This document shows, piece after piece, positions 1-8,367 of a DNA stretch of 64,000 nt; positions within the stretch are counted from its first letter, which is position 1; the number at the start of each line of letters is the position of its first letter. The translations under genes and the position numbers were made by a program. The stretch is from IMG/VR virus record IMGVR_UViG_3300017917_001342, positions 373,669-437,668 of that record. One strand, written 5' to 3'. The notes under the pieces were generated by a model. The model saw only the letters and a program-made list of their open reading frames with translations. It was not told the DNA's origin and made no database searches. The DNA comes from a virus.

Positions 1-156
1 TCCTTTATACCAAGTGGTTTCTTGGTTGTTTATTGCTATGCCGCCTGCAACAAATATCACATCGTCTTTATTAATTACAGAAGTTGCACATCTACACAAA
101 CCATGTACTGCACTTTCTTTTACTTCGGTATTTTTATTAATCCAAAAATAATGCAT
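1..156 (-). CDS. Unknown protein, 5' part only (gene runs off the window start)
   Basis: An open frame of 52 codons starts at ATG 156 and continues past base 1 without a stop. The start lies inside the end of the oxygenase gene at 137-907 (20-base overlap), the same tight coupling seen throughout this operon. The visible peptide begins MHYFWINKNTEV and contains VIFVAGGIAINN, a hydrophobic strand followed by small residues. I do not recognise the family. It shows that the enzyme operon continues beyond this window. Confidence 0.55.
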   Translation of the reverse strand, partial: MHYFWINKNTEVKESAVHGLCRCATSVINKDDVIFVAGGIAINNQETTWYKG

Positions 157-907
157 TAAATTTAGGATCCTCAAAGTTTGCTAATACTAGTATGTGGTAA
201 CGTGCATCGCCTGCTGTATTATTTACAGCATGGTTATGTTGTGTGTTTATTATCCATGCTTCATTAAAACCATAATGTTGAACATGCAATGTTTTATCCA
301 TGTATACTAACATAGATGCATGTTCAGATGTAACCAATGGTATATGTAAGTATGCATGTGTGTATTTAGGTTCGTAATAATTGTGGCTGTGCCAATTGAT
401 TCGCTGATTGTTATCAACTCTAGATATCAATACCCTATCGCACATTTCCCATGTAACAAACTGTTTTACAATGCTTACAATGTATGGAACTTTGTGATAC
501 AGGTCAGTTTTAACAAGATGTTCCGGTGGCACTCGCCCGTCTACAATTAAATCTTGTTTACCAATGATTTCCATATAGTCTAGCGTTTCGCCAAAACCAA
601 AATTACTGTCTTCTACAAAATTTCTTAAAAATTTTGCACACCAATAGGTACTAATACCAGCGCCTCTACGTCCTTTTACATCGTTGTTGTATCCATGCCA
701 CGGTGTTGATTCAACAATGCTTAATTCTTGTTTAATGAGATCTTGATTAAAATCTAAGTTGTCTGCAACTTTATAGTGCGGCACGTAGAGTAATTTTTTA
801 GCAACAGGTGATTCTGCACGGTCTGATGCACAGCGTGGACTACATGTGGGATCAAATGCAGGTGCATTTTCAATGTCTAACAAGTTTTTGTGCAAATTCA
901 AGGACAC
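137..907 (-). CDS. Aspartyl/asparaginyl beta-hydroxylase-like Fe(II)/2-oxoglutarate oxygenase
   Basis: 256 residues. The C-terminal half has a double-stranded beta-helix oxygenase pattern: WHSH at 172-175 (candidate iron ligands), a strand-rich stretch, then HNHAVNN around 224-230 and DARYHIL at 234-240, the His...Arg pair expected to bind iron and 2-oxoglutarate in the Asp/Asn hydroxylase family. The N-terminal 130 residues are unassigned. The start is GTG 907, supported by GGAG seven bases upstream; it overlaps the preceding oxygenase gene by 38 bases. Substrate unknown; family hydroxylates peptide or small-molecule carbons. Part of the minus-strand tailoring operon. Confident of the fold, not of the substrate. 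Confidence 0.7.
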   Translation of the reverse strand: MSLNLHKNLLDIENAPAFDPTCSPRCASDRAESPVAKKLLYVPHYKVADNLDFNQDLIKQELSIVESTPWHGYNNDVKGRRGAGISTYWCAKFLRNFVEDSNFGFGETLDYMEIIGKQDLIVDGRVPPEHLVKTDLYHKVPYIVSIVKQFVTWEMCDRVLISRVDNNQRINWHSHNYYEPKYTHAYLHIPLVTSEHASMLVYMDKTLHVQHYGFNEAWIINTQHNHAVNNTAGDARYHILVLANFEDPKFNALFLD

Positions 908-1439
908 CGAGTTTCTCCAAATAAGGGTTTTCTAAATTAGGTAATTCATTCGCCGAATTAAAAATCATGTGTATTCTTGGGCTATGATCACCATTGACAA
1001 AATTGTGCAGTTCATGTGTATTTGTCCAATACACTTTACCCAATGGCATTCTAGCAATGTATGCTAAATCTGGAAATACCATGTATGCCATAAGAGAATT
1101 TGTTACAACTGGTATATGATATCTAGTATACAGATCAACATGTGTGCTGTAACATGCACGTTTGTCTAACCACATAAATCTGGCACTAGCTACAGGAAAA
1201 TCCAAACTGGTTAGTATTTCTTTTATGTAAGTGCCTTCTAATTCTGGATGGAAGTTAACACATTGTTCTTCTCGTCTGGCTTTACCGTAGTGATCTACGT
1301 CACTGTGCCAAGATACATCAGTCGAATACTGCAAACATATTTGTGTGTTTTCCCATCCAACACGTTCTATGATATCCAATGATTCTGCTACAAATCTATC
1401 CGAATCAATGTCGGCAATTTCTTTGAATATGTTATTCAT
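870..1439 (-). CDS. Small Asp/Asn hydroxylase-like oxygenase, tandem copy 1
   Basis: 189 residues. Iron-ligand candidates are His100 and Asp102 (STHVD) and His145 in THELHNF, with Arg155 in SPRIHMIF as the likely 2-oxoglutarate anchor; this order fits the cupin-type Asp/Asn beta-hydroxylases. It is clearly paralogous to the next gene (1436-1984): both share CY(S/T)THVD, YTRYHIPV and YWTNTHELHNFVNG. Its ATG overlaps the neighbour's stop by four bases, implying translational coupling. A tandem duplication that kept the whole iron/cofactor site suggests two related hydroxylation steps or two substrates. Substrate unknown. Confidence 0.75.
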   Translation of the reverse strand: MNNIFKEIADIDSDRFVAESLDIIERVGWENTQICLQYSTDVSWHSDVDHYGKARREEQCVNFHPELEGTYIKEILTSLDFPVASARFMWLDKRACYSTHVDLYTRYHIPVVTNSLMAYMVFPDLAYIARMPLGKVYWTNTHELHNFVNGDHSPRIHMIFNSANELPNLENPYLEKLGVLEFAQKLVRH

Positions 1440-1984
1440 TTGTACAGATACTCGTTGTCTAAATTCTTAGGTTCGTTTGCGTTGTTGAAAACAATGTGTA
1501 TTCGATCTTCGAATGTACCATTGACAAAGTTATGAAGTTCATGTGTATTTGTCCAATACAGCTTACCCGGATACATTCGTGCAGTTATGTCTTTATCAGG
1601 AAAAATCATAAATGTTTGTAATGGTTTAGTAATTACAGGTATGTGATATCTAGTGTAGTAGTCCACATGCGTTGTGTAGCAGGTTTTTGCTGGCAGCTTC
1701 ATTATTCTTGTATGTGCCACTGGAAAATCCAAGCTTTCCAAATATGTTTTAATGTATGTACCATCTAATGCAGAATGCCATTTAGTGTAGGTATATTCTT
1801 CGGAACTTATATGATGTTCCATGTTTGGTATACCGTCGTGCCAACTGTTTTCTGTACTGTACTGCAATGCAATTTGATTGCTGTGATATGAAGTGAGTTT
1901 TAATATTTCACGCAGTTCACCTAAAATTAAATCAACATCAACATCTGATCGCAACTCTTTAAACACATTTTCATTGCTATTCAT
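1436..1984 (-). CDS. Small Asp/Asn hydroxylase-like oxygenase, tandem copy 2
   Basis: 182 residues, paralogue of the 870-1439 protein. Candidate iron ligands are His106/Asp108 (TTHVD) and His151 (THELHNF), followed by Arg161 (EDRIHIV). The regions around the active site are nearly identical to copy 1, while the first 90 residues have diverged more. ATGA overlaps join it to the genes on both sides (1436-1439 and 1981-1984). Predicted cytoplasmic Fe(II)/2-oxoglutarate-dependent hydroxylase; target unknown. Confidence 0.75.
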   Translation of the reverse strand: MNSNENVFKELRSDVDVDLILGELREILKLTSYHSNQIALQYSTENSWHDGIPNMEHHISSEEYTYTKWHSALDGTYIKTYLESLDFPVAHTRIMKLPAKTCYTTHVDYYTRYHIPVITKPLQTFMIFPDKDITARMYPGKLYWTNTHELHNFVNGTFEDRIHIVFNNANEPKNLDNEYLYK

Positions 1985-2616
1985 AATCTACCAAATCCCC
2001 AAAATCTTTCTTCACACCACCAACATTTTCCACAATGCCCCATTCCCGGGTCATCCCATTCATGGTTGATCCATTCACAACTTCTTGTAACAGTAAACAG
2101 GTCATCCATTAGGTTGTACTGTTTATATATAGCACATAAATCTTGTTTATCTAAATTTGTCCACGGCATATACCAATTGCCTTGTTTAGGTTGCCGTATT
2201 ACTGTTGGATCGCGTTCGTGGTTTTCTAATGTTTCTAATGTGAATTTTTCAATTACATCAAATGGAGGATTTTTTGTTACACCGGTGTAAACCGTTGATA
2301 CAATGTTGTTATCAAGAAATTCCATTGGTACTAGAAATAAATTCTGTTTTGTTTGCGCAGTGACATATGAAATGTGATGCGTTAAATTGTAATTCTTAGT
2401 TAACTCAGTGCATCTACTAATAACATTAACAGCAGCATGTGTATTTCTAATCAGTTTTTCTTGACTGGCTACAGAAAAAACATGCAGTGGTTGATCCGAA
2501 TATTTTAACAGAAAATACAGCATCAGTGCGCTGTCTGCACCTCCACTCACACACACTCCCAGGTTACCAGGATATACGTTAAATTCCACATTGTTTGTTA
2601 TAGAATATGTTTTCAT
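1981..2616 (-). CDS. QueC-like PP-loop ATPase with C-terminal zinc motif (copy A)
   Basis: 211 residues. The ATP-pyrophosphatase PP-loop is SGGADS at 24-29. The C-terminus has Cys180, Cys195, Cys198 and Cys201 (HCGKCWWCEERF), the C...CGxCxxCxxR zinc arrangement of QueC, the 7-cyano-7-deazaguanine synthase. QueC adenylates a carboxylate and converts it to an amide and then a nitrile. It is paralogous to the 4290-5012 protein with the same cysteine spacing. No folE, queD, queE or DNA-inserting transglycosylase is visible nearby, so the substrate may not be a deazaguanine. I infer an ATP-dependent carboxylate-activating enzyme acting with the neighbouring radical SAM protein (ATGA overlaps on both sides). 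Confidence 0.75.
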   Translation of the reverse strand: MKTYSITNNVEFNVYPGNLGVCVSGGADSALMLYFLLKYSDQPLHVFSVASQEKLIRNTHAAVNVISRCTELTKNYNLTHHISYVTAQTKQNLFLVPMEFLDNNIVSTVYTGVTKNPPFDVIEKFTLETLENHERDPTVIRQPKQGNWYMPWTNLDKQDLCAIYKQYNLMDDLFTVTRSCEWINHEWDDPGMGHCGKCWWCEERFWGFGRL

Positions 2617-3752
2617 TTCGGTTTATATTTTGGTATTTTACTGTCAGCACTGCTAACACATGCATTAGTGATGCAAGGCATCGGAGTATCAAATAGTTTA
2701 AATCCAGTTTCTATGTACCCTAGAGGTTTATCGCAACAACTGTAGCTGCGTTTAATTGCACCATCTGGTTCTCTTATTATAATGCTTCTGTAACCACTTT
2801 CACAATTCCAGCCGTTAAACTGATTGAAATTAAAGGCATTAAATCGTTCAGCCTGATCCATATACCATTTTTTACCTGTGTTGTCTTCAAATTCAACTTG
2901 CATTAATTGTGGTACTGATGCATCGTCACCGTTTGATACACTCATAGTCTGCATACTGATTTTTGGCTTAGGCCTATTGACTTTGCTTTTGACCGCAGTG
3001 AAATCTCGTTGCGGCATACCATTGTGTAATACTGCTAACTGCTCTGTAGTATACCCTTCCACTATCCGGCTTGCTGTAGGGTCGCTTTGAGCCTTCAGCG
3101 TGACGTTTATTCCTCGACTCAAGAAGTATTCTGTTTCTTTATACAGTACATCAAACCATTCTGGTACCATAACAGTGTTGATGGTTACCTGAACATCGTT
3201 TTCTTGTAGATAAACCAGTTTGTCTGCAAACTTCTCAGTATGCCCAACTAAGTCACCTTGTTTTATACCTTGTTCGCGATGCCAACTGGCAGTGACACTT
3301 ACTCTGTGCAAATTGCGTGTTACATCTACATATTTTTCGAACCAATTGAGACTTTGGCTTATGTTACTGGTCATATGCACACTTTGATAATTGCAATTAT
3401 CAGTATCGGTTGCGTAGTGATTGAGAAGTTTCAAGTAGTCAGGATATACTGTAGGTTCGCCGCCGCTAAAACTAAAATGAAAACTGTTAAAACCACGTTC
3501 TCTACTTTGTCGTTTTATTTCATCAATTGTCATACGATTTAATTCATATGGACGATAATCTTTTACATCACTTCGTGCATATGGCCAACAGTAACTACAG
3601 CGATAGTTGCAATAACGCCCTAACAGCCAGCTTACACAAAATATATCTCTATAGAGAAGGGTTCGTTGACCGAATTTAACTATGTCATTAAACGGTATTT
3701 TAGTGAAATCGTATTGACTCCATTCTACCTTATTCTTTATACCATCTGTCAT
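2613..3752 (-). CDS. Radical SAM enzyme with C-terminal auxiliary cysteines
   Basis: 379 residues. The [4Fe-4S] cluster motif CxxxCxxC is at Cys48, Cys52, Cys55 (CNYRCSYC), followed by the SAM-contacting FSGGEPT at 95-101. The C-terminal 80 residues contain further cysteines (GWNCESG, YSCCDK, PCITNACV), suggesting a SPASM/twitch-like auxiliary iron-sulfur cluster typical of enzymes that modify peptides or carry out difficult oxidations. Start ATG 3752 overlaps the SDR gene by 23 bases; the end overlaps the PP-loop gene by four. Reaction unknown. Confidence 0.8.
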   Translation of the reverse strand: MTDGIKNKVEWSQYDFTKIPFNDIVKFGQRTLLYRDIFCVSWLLGRYCNYRCSYCWPYARSDVKDYRPYELNRMTIDEIKRQSRERGFNSFHFSFSGGEPTVYPDYLKLLNHYATDTDNCNYQSVHMTSNISQSLNWFEKYVDVTRNLHRVSVTASWHREQGIKQGDLVGHTEKFADKLVYLQENDVQVTINTVMVPEWFDVLYKETEYFLSRGINVTLKAQSDPTASRIVEGYTTEQLAVLHNGMPQRDFTAVKSKVNRPKPKISMQTMSVSNGDDASVPQLMQVEFEDNTGKKWYMDQAERFNAFNFNQFNGWNCESGYRSIIIREPDGAIKRSYSCCDKPLGYIETGFKLFDTPMPCITNACVSSADSKIPKYKPK

Positions 3753-4293
3753 CTTGCATCGGATCTATACTAATTTCATTAATGTTAATATGCTTCGGTT
3801 GATCTATTAACCATTTAATATAATGTGCAGCAGTGATAATGTCTAGACATTTACGATCCGGATGCTTAGATTGATTGTTTGTCAGTGTACCAAAACTGAC
3901 ATAACTGATTTTAGGATAAGTTGACCAAACACTGCCTATTGATAGTGTATTACAATAATCCCTAAGTGCTTTCTTTTCTGCATTGTATAACCAAGGCTTG
4001 CTGTTGTTAACTTTATCAGTTGTGCTACCAATACAGATAATGTGCATCGTTGGATTTTTTTCAACTGCAACTTTAAATACTGCATCGAGTAATACTGTTT
4101 GATTGAATTTCCATAGTGCTGCACAATTTACAAACACATCATGCCCTGCTGCAATCAATGCAGCACGTTCTTGGTCGTCCTTTTTAGCTAGATCAAATCC
4201 AGATGACCTACTTAAAAATGTTGCATTGGGAAATATACTTGCTATTTCTTTTGCCAAGCCGTAGTTGGGATTACCTGTAATACATACTCTCAT
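3730..4293 (-). CDS. Short-chain dehydrogenase/reductase (SDR) family oxidoreductase
   Basis: 187 residues, short for the family (usually about 250). The N-terminal TG at residues 6-7 with a following glycine fits a Rossmann NAD(P) site; VNCAAL at 55-60 matches the SDR NAG-type segment; Ser90 and Tyr103-x3-Lys107 (YNAEK) give the catalytic Ser/Tyr/Lys set in correct spacing. It probably oxidises or reduces a carbonyl/alcohol on the pathway intermediate. Coupled by a four-base overlap to the upstream PP-loop gene. Confidence 0.72.
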   Translation of the reverse strand: MRVCITGNPNYGLAKEIASIFPNATFLSRSSGFDLAKKDDQERAALIAAGHDVFVNCAALWKFNQTVLLDAVFKVAVEKNPTMHIICIGSTTDKVNNSKPWLYNAEKKALRDYCNTLSIGSVWSTYPKISYVSFGTLTNNQSKHPDRKCLDIITAAHYIKWLIDQPKHININEISIDPMQDDRWYKE

Positions 4294-5012
4294 AATTTAC
4301 CAAATGCATATAAACGTTCTAAGCAAAAGTAACAGACACCGCAATGTGTCGGTGTGTCGGTATACATTTGCATATGATTTTCGCAAGACCAAGTAATGGG
4401 ATAAAGGTCCTCAAGTAAGTTGTAATAGTTGTACAGTTTAAAAACTGTTCGTTTATCAGAACGTGCAAAAGGCATGTAATAGGTTACATTGCCTAATTTT
4501 CCCACAGTTGAATACAACGGATAAGTTCTATTAACATCTCTTTCTGACAGCCATTTTTTGCATTCAACTTTATCATATTTGAAGTTGTCAGATTCAACCA
4601 TTGCTTGAAGTTCATCTATCGGACAATTAATTGACAACCCGGTATAATTAGAATCAATTGAATGATTTTCTATAACCTCATGTTCCAAGTTATCTTGACC
4701 TATTGTGTATTCTTGTGAATTTGATTCAACTGAATTGTCGATGCGATGATTTAAATTACACGATTCGTAATGTTTAGCCGGATATTTTCCAGTTAATTTT
4801 CCAACTAACTCAATAACACCTTTGGCTTTGTTTACAGAATGTGGTCGTAATGCAGTATTCAATGTATAAGGGTATATGTTAACATCTGTGTAGTCTTTAA
4901 AAAAATTGCACAATGCATAATAAATGATACTGCTGTCTGGTCCCCCAGATAATCTTACTGCGATGTTTTTATCCAAAGGATCTACAGATATAACGTCGTC
5001 AATCATCGTCAT
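4290..5012 (-). CDS. QueC-like PP-loop ATPase with C-terminal zinc motif (copy B)
   Basis: 240 residues. PP-loop SGGPDS at 22-27. The C-terminus TWSCE...THCGVCYFCLERL supplies Cys210, Cys224, Cys227 and Cys230, very close to the QueC zinc site and to copy A at 1981-2616. An insert of about 60 residues (roughly 85-145) is absent from copy A. Start could be ATG 5012 or ATG 5006; both overlap the end of the cobalamin radical SAM gene. Predicted ATP-dependent activation of a carboxylate or related group; whether it forms amide, nitrile or a conjugate to a protein cannot be read from sequence. Confidence 0.75.
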   Translation of the reverse strand: MTMIDDVISVDPLDKNIAVRLSGGPDSSIIYYALCNFFKDYTDVNIYPYTLNTALRPHSVNKAKGVIELVGKLTGKYPAKHYESCNLNHRIDNSVESNSQEYTIGQDNLEHEVIENHSIDSNYTGLSINCPIDELQAMVESDNFKYDKVECKKWLSERDVNRTYPLYSTVGKLGNVTYYMPFARSDKRTVFKLYNYYNLLEDLYPITWSCENHMQMYTDTPTHCGVCYFCLERLYAFGKL

Positions 5013-6492
5013 TCTTTACACCTAATACGTTATCATACCTGCGTAATTCTTTATCTATTATCCAACCAGAATAATCTGTGTTATTAAGTTTCATAATGAA
5101 TTCGTTTATTTCTTTAAATCGTCTTGCTCTGACTTGTAGAGTATTACCTTTATAATCCCAGTCAAAAATGTCAGTATATGAAGTAAGTTCATCTTTAACC
5201 AATTCCCAAATAGGATGATCTTCTGACAACATCAACGTATTACCGAAACTCAAATACAATAATTTATTGCCCCATTCGTTGGTGTTATGAGCATATCCAG
5301 TATCATACAAGTGCTGTATGGTGTTTAATGTATGTTGATGGTCTTCTTCAGTTTCAGTTGGATAACCTACTATCATCAACAGTGTGTGTTGTATTTTGTA
5401 TTTTTGTAACATTTCAAAACACCACCACATGTCTTCATCAGTGAATTTTTTACCCATGTGATAACGAACATGTTGACTAAATGATTCTATACCTATATCT
5501 AATTCAACACACCCGCTGTCTACCATTAATTGATAATCAGCTTCCGGTGACTGTGCTTTTGATCTAACTATCCATTGACTAGACCATTTAAAATCCGGAT
5601 CTGTTTTTCTATATTCTTTTAATTCGTGCAGTAATTCTCTAAATGCTTTCATACTGCCGTTGATTAAACTGTCTGTAAATTTAAAGAAGTGTCTATTATA
5701 CTTTTTACGTATTGCTATAATTTCTTCTGCTATATGCTTGCCAGATCTAAATCTATACTCTGGCCATATTTGATAAACATTGCAGAATGTGCAGCGTTTT
5801 ACACAACCACGACTACCAGTGATATACACAGGTCGATCATAGTCCATAATATGGTATTCATCCCAATTGATATCATCGTAATTTGGTATTTTAACAGAAT
5901 TTAAATCCAATACTTGAACAGGTGTAAGAGTATCAATACCTTTGTATGTAGTATTACCCTTTAGCAATTCAATAATTGCCTGTTCACCGTCACCACAGAT
6001 ATAATGGTCCATAAGACCAATTTCTTTAAACTTTTGAATGCCCCATTCTATTTGTGCACCGCCCCACACAATTTTAGTGTGCGGCAAATATTGTCTAATC
6101 AGCTGACTAAGTTTTACTGCAACTGATTGGCTGTATATTGATAGAATACTCAATCCTATCCATTTTGGATTCTTACGTTTAAAGAACCCTATCCATTCTA
6201 GAAAAACAGATTCGTTTTCTTTGTAAAATTCTTGAAATTCTCTGTTTAGTTCGAGAGAATCATTTTCTATTTCGTTGTGATGAGTTCTAAACAATGCATC
6301 ATTATTGAAAAAATAATGTTCGTGTTTATTGATCTTTTTTAGTGCATTAAAAAGCTTTATATTTAAATCTACAACCTCACATGTAAAACCTTCATCCATT
6401 AAATGAGATTTTAACAATGCAGGCCCAACAGTCGGTGCATCTGGATTTATTTTAGGTATTATACAGATAATAATATCTAGTTGATTATCCAT
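4999..6492 (-). CDS. Cobalamin-binding-type radical SAM enzyme
   Basis: 497 residues in three parts. Residues 5-180 resemble a B12-binding Rossmann domain (GPALLKSHL, WIGLSILSIYSQS, IVWGGAQIEW, ICGDGE), followed by the radical SAM cluster motif at Cys230, Cys234, Cys237 (GCVKRCTFC), and a C-terminal part resembling BchE/P-methylase-type radical SAM proteins (DIGIES, VGYPTET). Family members methylate unactivated carbon or phosphorus, or rearrange rings, using SAM and cobalamin. The DxHxxG cobalamin motif is not seen, as in many radical SAM members. It overlaps the neighbours at both ends (14 and 8 bases). If active, it needs host cobalamin. Confidence 0.78.
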   Translation of the reverse strand: MDNQLDIIICIIPKINPDAPTVGPALLKSHLMDEGFTCEVVDLNIKLFNALKKINKHEHYFFNNDALFRTHHNEIENDSLELNREFQEFYKENESVFLEWIGFFKRKNPKWIGLSILSIYSQSVAVKLSQLIRQYLPHTKIVWGGAQIEWGIQKFKEIGLMDHYICGDGEQAIIELLKGNTTYKGIDTLTPVQVLDLNSVKIPNYDDINWDEYHIMDYDRPVYITGSRGCVKRCTFCNVYQIWPEYRFRSGKHIAEEIIAIRKKYNRHFFKFTDSLINGSMKAFRELLHELKEYRKTDPDFKWSSQWIVRSKAQSPEADYQLMVDSGCVELDIGIESFSQHVRYHMGKKFTDEDMWWCFEMLQKYKIQHTLLMIVGYPTETEEDHQHTLNTIQHLYDTGYAHNTNEWGNKLLYLSFGNTLMLSEDHPIWELVKDELTSYTDIFDWDYKGNTLQVRARRFKEINEFIMKLNNTDYSGWIIDKELRRYDNVLGVKNDDD

Positions 6493-7216
6493 TAATTAAA
6501 TTCCTGTCTACTAATAGATCTTCAACTGTACCTTCAAAGTTTATATGCAAACCAATTTTCCATTTTCCAACTAGCTTACCAGTTGAATGCAGATTATTAC
6601 TGTTGAACAATATGAGATTTCCGGGTTTAAACTCGTATGCTACACCAGTTAAACCCTTAAAATATGAGTGTTTATGATTATAATACTCTAAATAATTTGT
6701 GTAAAAATCCAAATCTATATCATCCGTTGTTTTATCATATACTCGCGGATCATTGAATGGTATTAGATTTGTTTTCTTGTTAAAATCAAAATCATAGTTT
6801 GCAATATTATCTGCTCTGTCCCCGTACCATGTTTGTCCAAACCCATTGTCTACCCACTGATCAAACACTACAAAATGCTGTGTAGCCTGCGGCTCATGCA
6901 GATATATAGGTATCAAGCAGTTGATTAGTTGATATGGTTCTGCAGAATCAACATGTGTCGTATAGAGATTGGAATGTTTATAGATGTTACCACCTTGTCC
7001 TTTGTTACACACAAAGTATTTTGAAAGATATGGTTCTAGTACATCTCTTAGATGCGTCCAAGGCGCATTGATTTTTACCACATCTGGATTATTCGGTTTT
7101 TTAACATGTAATTCTGGATGTGTATCAAAAAAGTCTTTTATATAACTGCATACTTCAAGTGGTATGACATTTTCATACGCTAAATGACGCACTGTCATTT
7201 CATTCTCCATTAACAT
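6485..7216 (-). CDS. Fe(II)/2-oxoglutarate-dependent oxygenase-like protein
   Basis: 243 residues. His88-x-Asp90 (TTHVDS) and a distal His210 (NNLHSTGK) form the expected two-His-one-carboxylate iron triad of dioxygenases, within strands FKPGNLILFNS. No clear Arg follows the distal His; Lys220 (GKWKIGLH) might take its place. Unlike the small tandem oxygenases upstream, it has a 100-residue insert between the two halves of the site. Start may be ATG 7216 or ATG 7210; only five bases separate it from the preceding radical SAM gene. Substrate unknown. Confidence 0.65.
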   Translation of the reverse strand: MLMENEMTVRHLAYENVIPLEVCSYIKDFFDTHPELHVKKPNNPDVVKINAPWTHLRDVLEPYLSKYFVCNKGQGGNIYKHSNLYTTHVDSAEPYQLINCLIPIYLHEPQATQHFVVFDQWVDNGFGQTWYGDRADNIANYDFDFNKKTNLIPFNDPRVYDKTTDDIDLDFYTNYLEYYNHKHSYFKGLTGVAYEFKPGNLILFNSNNLHSTGKLVGKWKIGLHINFEGTVEDLLVDRNLING

Positions 7217-7221
7217 ATATT

Positions 7222-8367
7222 TTAATTATTCCAAGCTTTTAAAAAATTGCACAGTTCTAAATTGTAATCTTCTAATCTAGTATTATAATACCCATCCAGT
7301 TTTTTAGTGTAATATAAAAAATCTGACCAATGTTTTTCATTGTAGCTGTTTACATTCAAAAATGTAGATATAAGTCTATGTGCAGTTTCATTGTGTTTGT
7401 TTTTATCTAAGACCCATTGCACATAATCTTCTGGTGCATACAACAGTGATAGATGATAAGGATACCTAACAAAATCAACAGACATATGATATCCATGTTG
7501 TTCCATTAATACGTTTACTGTATTAGCAAGTGTGTTTGCATTTAACAGTGATACCACAGTGTGGAATGATGTCTGTACATTTTGAAAAATAGTTTCGTAC
7601 ATTTTAGTGTTGTTAAAAGTGTCTATATAAGAACTACCGTAGCGTTGATAATCATTAGATAGATCAAATGCATCTAGACTCACGTGTATGTCTAGCATTT
7701 TAAATTTATTGAGTTTTTCTATGACTGCATATGATGGTATAACTGTGCCATTGGTTGCAATTTCTATAGTTATCTGTGTTGGATCGGAGCGTTCTATTAG
7801 ATAGTCAATGAACTTTACAAAGTTGGGAGTCATAAAAGGTTCGCCGCCTAAAATTTTAACAAGTTCTAAATTGGATAGATCAGTGTTGTTAAATTTGCGA
7901 AAATTAGGTTCCAACTTTTTAAAAACTTCTTCACCTAGAAACTCGTCTCTGTTCATCAATCGAGTGCTAAATTTACTGTCGCACATTTTACATTGTAAAT
8001 TACAGATATTGTCTATAGACATTTCAATGTATCGCAGTTTTTCAAACTGTGTAGTGCAATTGTTTTTATCTACGTGAGAAAATCTACCATTGATATATGT
8101 TCTAAGAGACGTTGCTGTACCGTCACCTTCTTGATCATAACATTTAGTACATCCAGGTGATTTTATACCCATTAACATATTCTGCCTTAAGGCAACCATG
8201 TTGGGAGTTTCCATTACAGCTAACCCCTGTTGTTCTAACTGGTCGAGTGTAATGTCTATGCGTGTTTCATCCTTTGGGTTTTGAAATCTACAACAGGGTT
8301 TTAAGCTGTTATCTGGTCGTACACATTGATGTATCCACGGCAATACGCACCATGTATCATTGTTCAT
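7222..8367 (-). CDS. Twitch-domain radical SAM protein (1)
   Basis: 381 residues. An N-terminal cysteine block (Cys7 in CVLPW, Cys15, Cys25-Cys26, then Cys73 and Cys76 in CTKC) precedes the radical SAM cluster motif Cys122-x3-Cys126-x2-Cys129 (CNLQCKMC) and LGGEPF at 173-178. Having the auxiliary-cluster cysteines in front of the SAM barrel is the 'twitch' arrangement found in a family common in marine phages. It shares this design with the 12509-13855 gene but is not a close copy. Function unproven; auxiliary clusters usually bind substrate or pass electrons. Confidence 0.8.
   Translation of the reverse strand: MNNDTWCVLPWIHQCVRPDNSLKPCCRFQNPKDETRIDITLDQLEQQGLAVMETPNMVALRQNMLMGIKSPGCTKCYDQEGDGTATSLRTYINGRFSHVDKNNCTTQFEKLRYIEMSIDNICNLQCKMCDSKFSTRLMNRDEFLGEEVFKKLEPNFRKFNNTDLSNLELVKILGGEPFMTPNFVKFIDYLIERSDPTQITIEIATNGTVIPSYAVIEKLNKFKMLDIHVSLDAFDLSNDYQRYGSSYIDTFNNTKMYETIFQNVQTSFHTVVSLLNANTLANTVNVLMEQHGYHMSVDFVRYPYHLSLLYAPEDYVQWVLDKNKHNETAHRLISTFLNVNSYNEKHWSDFLYYTKKLDGYYNTRLEDYNLELCNFLKAWNN

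Noticed and set aside
1981-5012. Asparagine synthetase or NAD synthetase for the PP-loop proteins.
   Set aside because: Both lack the glutaminase domain and have the C-terminal CGxCxxC zinc motif of QueC.
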